From the NCBI GenBank assembly GCA_018648945.1, contig JABGQJ010000334.1:1-8158 (forward strand): DNA of 8,158 nucleotides. Reading direction: 5' to 3'. The notes under the pieces are model-generated. The model saw nothing but the letters and a program-made list of their open reading frames with translations, was not told the DNA's origin and did not search any database. The position numbers were made by a program, and so were the translations under genes. The DNA comes from Victivallales bacterium (lineage in GTDB: Bacteria > Verrucomicrobiota > Lentisphaeria > Oligosphaerales > Lenti-02). This document shows positions 5,614 to 8,158 of this stretch, piece by piece; position 1 is the first letter of the stretch; each line of letters starts with the position of its first letter.

Positions 5614-7881
5614 ATGGTGATGGCAGACCGATTGCAGCAGGATCAGGAATATCTGTGGGGCAAGTTCCGGAAGCACAGCGCCGACGGGAACCTGCGCACC
5701 CGCAGTGAGAGGAAGATGCTCGGCTGCATCTCCTTCGATCCCTCGACGGGGCTGGACAACGACACGATCAAGGAGGACGTCCTGGCCCTGGCCGAGGAGT
5801 TGACGGGACAGCCGCATCAGGTGATCAAGGCGCGCGCCTTCGAATGCGTGGCGCGAAGCGTCCGCATCGACGTCAGCCCACACGACTGGTTCGTGGCCTT
5901 CGGGTGCTGGGACCGCAACGACCGGCCGTTGAGCCCGCTGGTCGCCAAGTGGGACCGTGAGGTCAACGCCACTCGTCTGCGGACGTTGGATCTCCTAAAC
6001 GCCCACAACGCATCCGGCGCGGCGGTCATGTGGAAGGACTTCGACCACTCCGTTCCGGACTGGGACGCACTCTTCGCACTGGGTTTCCCCGGCATTCGCG
6101 AACGCGCGCGGCACCATCGGCGGGAGCGCGAGGAACGCGGCGAGATGACCCCGGAGGCGCAGGCCTACTTCGACGGTATCGACATCACCTACGGTGCGAT
6201 CCTTGAGATGATGGCGCGGTTCCGCTCGTACGCTCTGTCACAGGCGAACGGCAATGCCCGCATGCTCGCCTGCGCCGAATGCCTGGGCACGCTCATCCAG
6301 GGCGCCCCCACGAACACCTACGAGGTCCTGCAACTTATCTACCTCTACTTCATGTTCAGCGAGCACATCGACCGCTTCCAGGTACGTTCGCTGGGCAATC
6401 TCGACCGCACCCTCCAACCCTACTTCGCACGGGACATGGCGGAGGGCCGGTACACGGAGGCACAGCTGCGCGAGTTCATCGACTACTTCCTGATGCAATG
6501 GGCCTCCATCGACAACTACTGGGGCCAGCCAGTCTACCTGGGCGGCACGAAGAAAAACGGCGAGAGCGAGATCAACGAGCTGTCCTACATCATCCTCGAG
6601 GAGTATGACAAGCTCGGCATCTACACGCCCAAGGTGCAACTGAAGATCGCGCCCAACACGCCGCAGAAGTTCCTGGACAAGGCGCTGGACATGATCCGGC
6701 GGGGCCACAGCAGTCTCGTGTTCGTCGGCGAGGAGCCAGTTCGACGCGCCTTGATGGGGGTCGGCGTCACGGCGGAGGATGCGCGGAACTGCGACATCAC
6801 CGGCTGCTACGAGTTCTCGCCGCGCGGCAAGAGCAACGGCACCGGCGCCGGGCATGTCAACATGCTCAAGCCCTTCGAGCTGGTCTTCCATGACGGCGTC
6901 GATCCGAAGACCGGGATCGACTTGGGCTGCCGAACGGGCGACCTCGGGGAACTCCGCACCTTCGACGACTTCTACGCGGCCTATCTGAAACAGCTCGGGC
7001 AGATCATCGAGAACGTCATCACCTGCGCGAACGACTTCGAGCAGTACCTCGGGCACATCAGCCCGGCGCAAGTGTTCTCGGCCACCGTGGGGAACAGTCT
7101 GAAGGTGGCCCGCGACGCCTTCCAGGACGGCTCCGTCTACAACTTCTCCAGCATCCTGAATGTCGGCTTGGCAACAGCAGTCGATGCCCTGATGGCCGTG
7201 CGCAAGTTCGTCTACGGGCGACAGGAGCTGACGCTGGCCGAGTTCCGGGAGATTCTCCGCAGCGACTGGGAGAGGCATGGGAAGCTGCGCCTGAGGATCC
7301 TCCACGACCGGGACAAGTTCGGCAACGGCATCGAGGCGGTCGATTTCTACGCCGAGGCCATGGCCCGCTTCGTCGGGAACAAGATCAACATGCGCCCGAC
7401 GGCGCGAGGCGGGATCTACCTGGCCTCGCTCCATACCGCGCGTCTGTACATTGTCATGGGCGAGAAGACGGGGGCAACGCCCGATGGCCGACGCGCCGGC
7501 GAAGAGATGTCGAAGAACGCTTCCCCGACGATGGGCATGGATGTCGAGGGACTGACCGCGTTGATCCGCTCCGTCACGCGCATCGACTCCGCGCTCTTTC
7601 CCGGCGACTTCCCGCTGGACGTCATGGTCCATCCGGCAACCGCGCAAGGCGAGGAAGGCCTCGCGGCGATGCGGACGCTGGTGAGGACCTACATGGAGAA
7701 ACACGGCATCGCGATCCACTTCAACATCTTCGACGCCGACACCCTGGTCGCAGCGCAGGAGCATCCAGACCAGTACCAGGGCCTGCAACTGCGGGTGTGC
7801 GGCTGGAACGTCAATTTCACCGAGCTCTCCCGCAGGGAACAGGACATGTACATCCGCCGCGCCCGAAACATCTGCGAGTAG
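5614..7881 (+). CDS. Glycyl radical enzyme of the pyruvate formate-lyase superfamily, Cys-x-Glu (eliminase) type, substrate unknown
   Basis: The 755-residue protein is full length and has no N-terminal extension. The PFL-type barrel covers about 1-620 and the glycyl radical domain about 640-740. The thiyl-radical cysteine is C398 in GCYE, with the presumed base E400. The radical glycine is G730 in RVCGWN. Their 332-residue spacing matches choline and glycerol GREs as I recall them. H145 in DHSVPDW lines up with the substrate histidine of the dehydratases. GQPVYLGGT (304-312), EINELSY (319-325), ALDMIRRGH (357-365) and [18 protein letters not shown] (621-638) are family blocks. True pyruvate formate-lyase has adjacent Cys-Cys at the active site, so that label would be wrong. 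The aspartate 14 residues after the cysteine in diol and choline enzymes is A412 here. Most likely a cytoplasmic, oxygen-sensitive radical dehydratase or C-X lyase acting on a small polar molecule. It is activated by the product of the next gene. Family certain, reaction unknown. Confidence 0.92.
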   Translation: MVMADRLQQDQEYLWGKFRKHSADGNLRTRSERKMLGCISFDPSTGLDNDTIKEDVLALAEELTGQPHQVIKARAFECVARSVRIDVSPHDWFVAFGCWDRNDRPLSPLVAKWDREVNATRLRTLDLLNAHNASGAAVMWKDFDHSVPDWDALFALGFPGIRERARHHRREREERGEMTPEAQAYFDGIDITYGAILEMMARFRSYALSQANGNARMLACAECLGTLIQGAPTNTYEVLQLIYLYFMFSEHIDRFQVRSLGNLDRTLQPYFARDMAEGRYTEAQLREFIDYFLMQWASIDNYWGQPVYLGGTKKNGESEINELSYIILEEYDKLGIYTPKVQLKIAPNTPQKFLDKALDMIRRGHSSLVFVGEEPVRRALMGVGVTAEDARNCDITGCYEFSPRGKSNGTGAGHVNMLKPFELVFHDGVDPKTGIDLGCRTGDLGELRTFDDFYAAYLKQLGQIIENVITCANDFEQYLGHISPAQVFSATVGNSLKVARDAFQDGSVYNFSSILNVGLATAVDALMAVRKFVYGRQELTLAEFREILRSDWERHGKLRLRILHDRDKFGNGIEAVDFYAEAMARFVGNKINMRPTARGGIYLASLHTARLYIVMGEKTGATPDGRRAGEEMSKNASPTMGMDVEGLTALIRSVTRIDSALFPGDFPLDVMVHPATAQGEEGLAAMRTLVRTYMEKHGIAIHFNIFDADTLVAAQEHPDQYQGLQLRVCGWNVNFTELSRREQDMYIRRARNICE

Positions 7882-7886
7882 ACGCA

Positions 7887-8158
7887 ATGTCCGTCAAGGG
7901 AACCATCTTCGACGTCAAGCGGTTCGCGGTGCACGACGGTCCGGGCATTCGCACGACCCTGTTCCTGAAGGGGTGCCCGCTCCGTTGTCACTGGTGCCAC
8001 AACCCGGAAGGGCTGGAGGCAGAGCCTGTGCTGGCCTACCACGCACAGAAATGCCTTCATTGCGGCGAGTGCGTCGAGGCGTGCCCGCACGGCGCCCATT
8101 CGGTGGTTGATGGCCGACATATCCTCGAGCGTGCGAAGTGCGTTTCCTGCGGGCAGTG
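7887..8158 (+). CDS. Glycyl radical enzyme activase (radical SAM), N-terminal part
   Basis: Ninety codons are present before the window ends. The ATG at 7887 follows the GRE stop after five bases, so translation is probably coupled; I see only a weak GAG as a ribosome-binding site. The start of the protein, [20 protein letters not shown] (5-24), is the standard activase N-terminus. C30, C34 and C37 in [14 protein letters not shown] form the CxxxCxxC motif that binds the radical-SAM 4Fe-4S cluster. A ferredoxin-type insert follows with C56, C59, C62 and C66 ([12 protein letters not shown]), and a second set begins with C85 and C88. Such eight-cysteine inserts occur in activases of dehydratase-type GREs and are absent from the short activase of classical pyruvate formate-lyase. 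The enzyme uses S-adenosylmethionine to abstract hydrogen from the partner's glycine (G730). Truncated only by the window edge. Confidence 0.93.
   Translation, partial: MSVKGTIFDVKRFAVHDGPGIRTTLFLKGCPLRCHWCHNPEGLEAEPVLAYHAQKCLHCGECVEACPHGAHSVVDGRHILERAKCVSCGQ

Noticed and set aside
5614..5700. Microcompartment-targeting peptide on the GRE
   Set aside because: The N-terminus has no long extension or linker, the family barrel begins almost at once, and no shell-protein gene is present in the window.
5614..7881. Naming the GRE pyruvate formate-lyase (pflB)
   Set aside because: The active site is Cys-Tyr-Glu, not Cys-Cys, and the partner activase has the eight-cysteine insert of dehydratase-type systems.
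6238..7887. Minus-strand open frame (549 codons) opposite the GRE gene
   Set aside because: It mirrors the codon pattern of the GRE gene, has no recognisable family and no promoter or ribosome-binding site. It is a GC-bias shadow.

Overview
The window reads as a GC-rich chromosomal stretch (or metagenome contig) from an anaerobic, polysaccharide-degrading bacterium. Two large exported glycosidase-type proteins with signal peptides lie beside an oxygen-sensitive glycyl radical enzyme (GRE) and its activase. DUF4838 proteins and very large GH106-like hydrolases are common in PVC-type bacteria (Lentisphaerota, Kiritimatiellota, Planctomycetota) and similar environmental lineages. That placement rests on protein style only and is tentative.

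Layout. Positions 1-1566 (minus) hold a secreted DUF4838 protein. Its reading frame is broken near 415-465 and continues in another frame off the left edge. Positions 1567-2029 are non-coding and unusually rich in dyad symmetries, with a five-unit 9-bp tandem repeat at 1839-1883. Positions 2030-5377 (minus) encode a 1115-residue secreted GH106 (alpha-L-rhamnosidase)-like hydrolase with an N-terminal GH2-type sugar-binding fold and a C-terminal beta-rich domain. Positions 5378-5613 are a divergent control region with a good sigma70-type promoter facing right. Positions 5614-7881 (plus) encode a 755-residue GRE of the pyruvate formate-lyase superfamily. Positions 7887-8158 (plus) hold the start of its radical-SAM activase, which runs off the right edge.

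How the parts may work together. The GRE and activase are a complete enzyme/activator pair, five bases apart and almost certainly co-transcribed. The GRE keeps the Cys-x-Glu active-site motif of GRE eliminases, so it is not a true pyruvate formate-lyase. It lacks the aspartate used by glycerol, propanediol and choline enzymes, and its glycine loop has Trp where Tyr or Phe is usual. Its substrate is therefore open, and I regard it as the most interesting item in the window. The divergent secreted hydrolases suggest a locus that releases sugars (perhaps rhamnose or uronates) outside the cytoplasm and processes a sugar-derived metabolite by radical elimination inside. This functional link is inferred from gene order alone.
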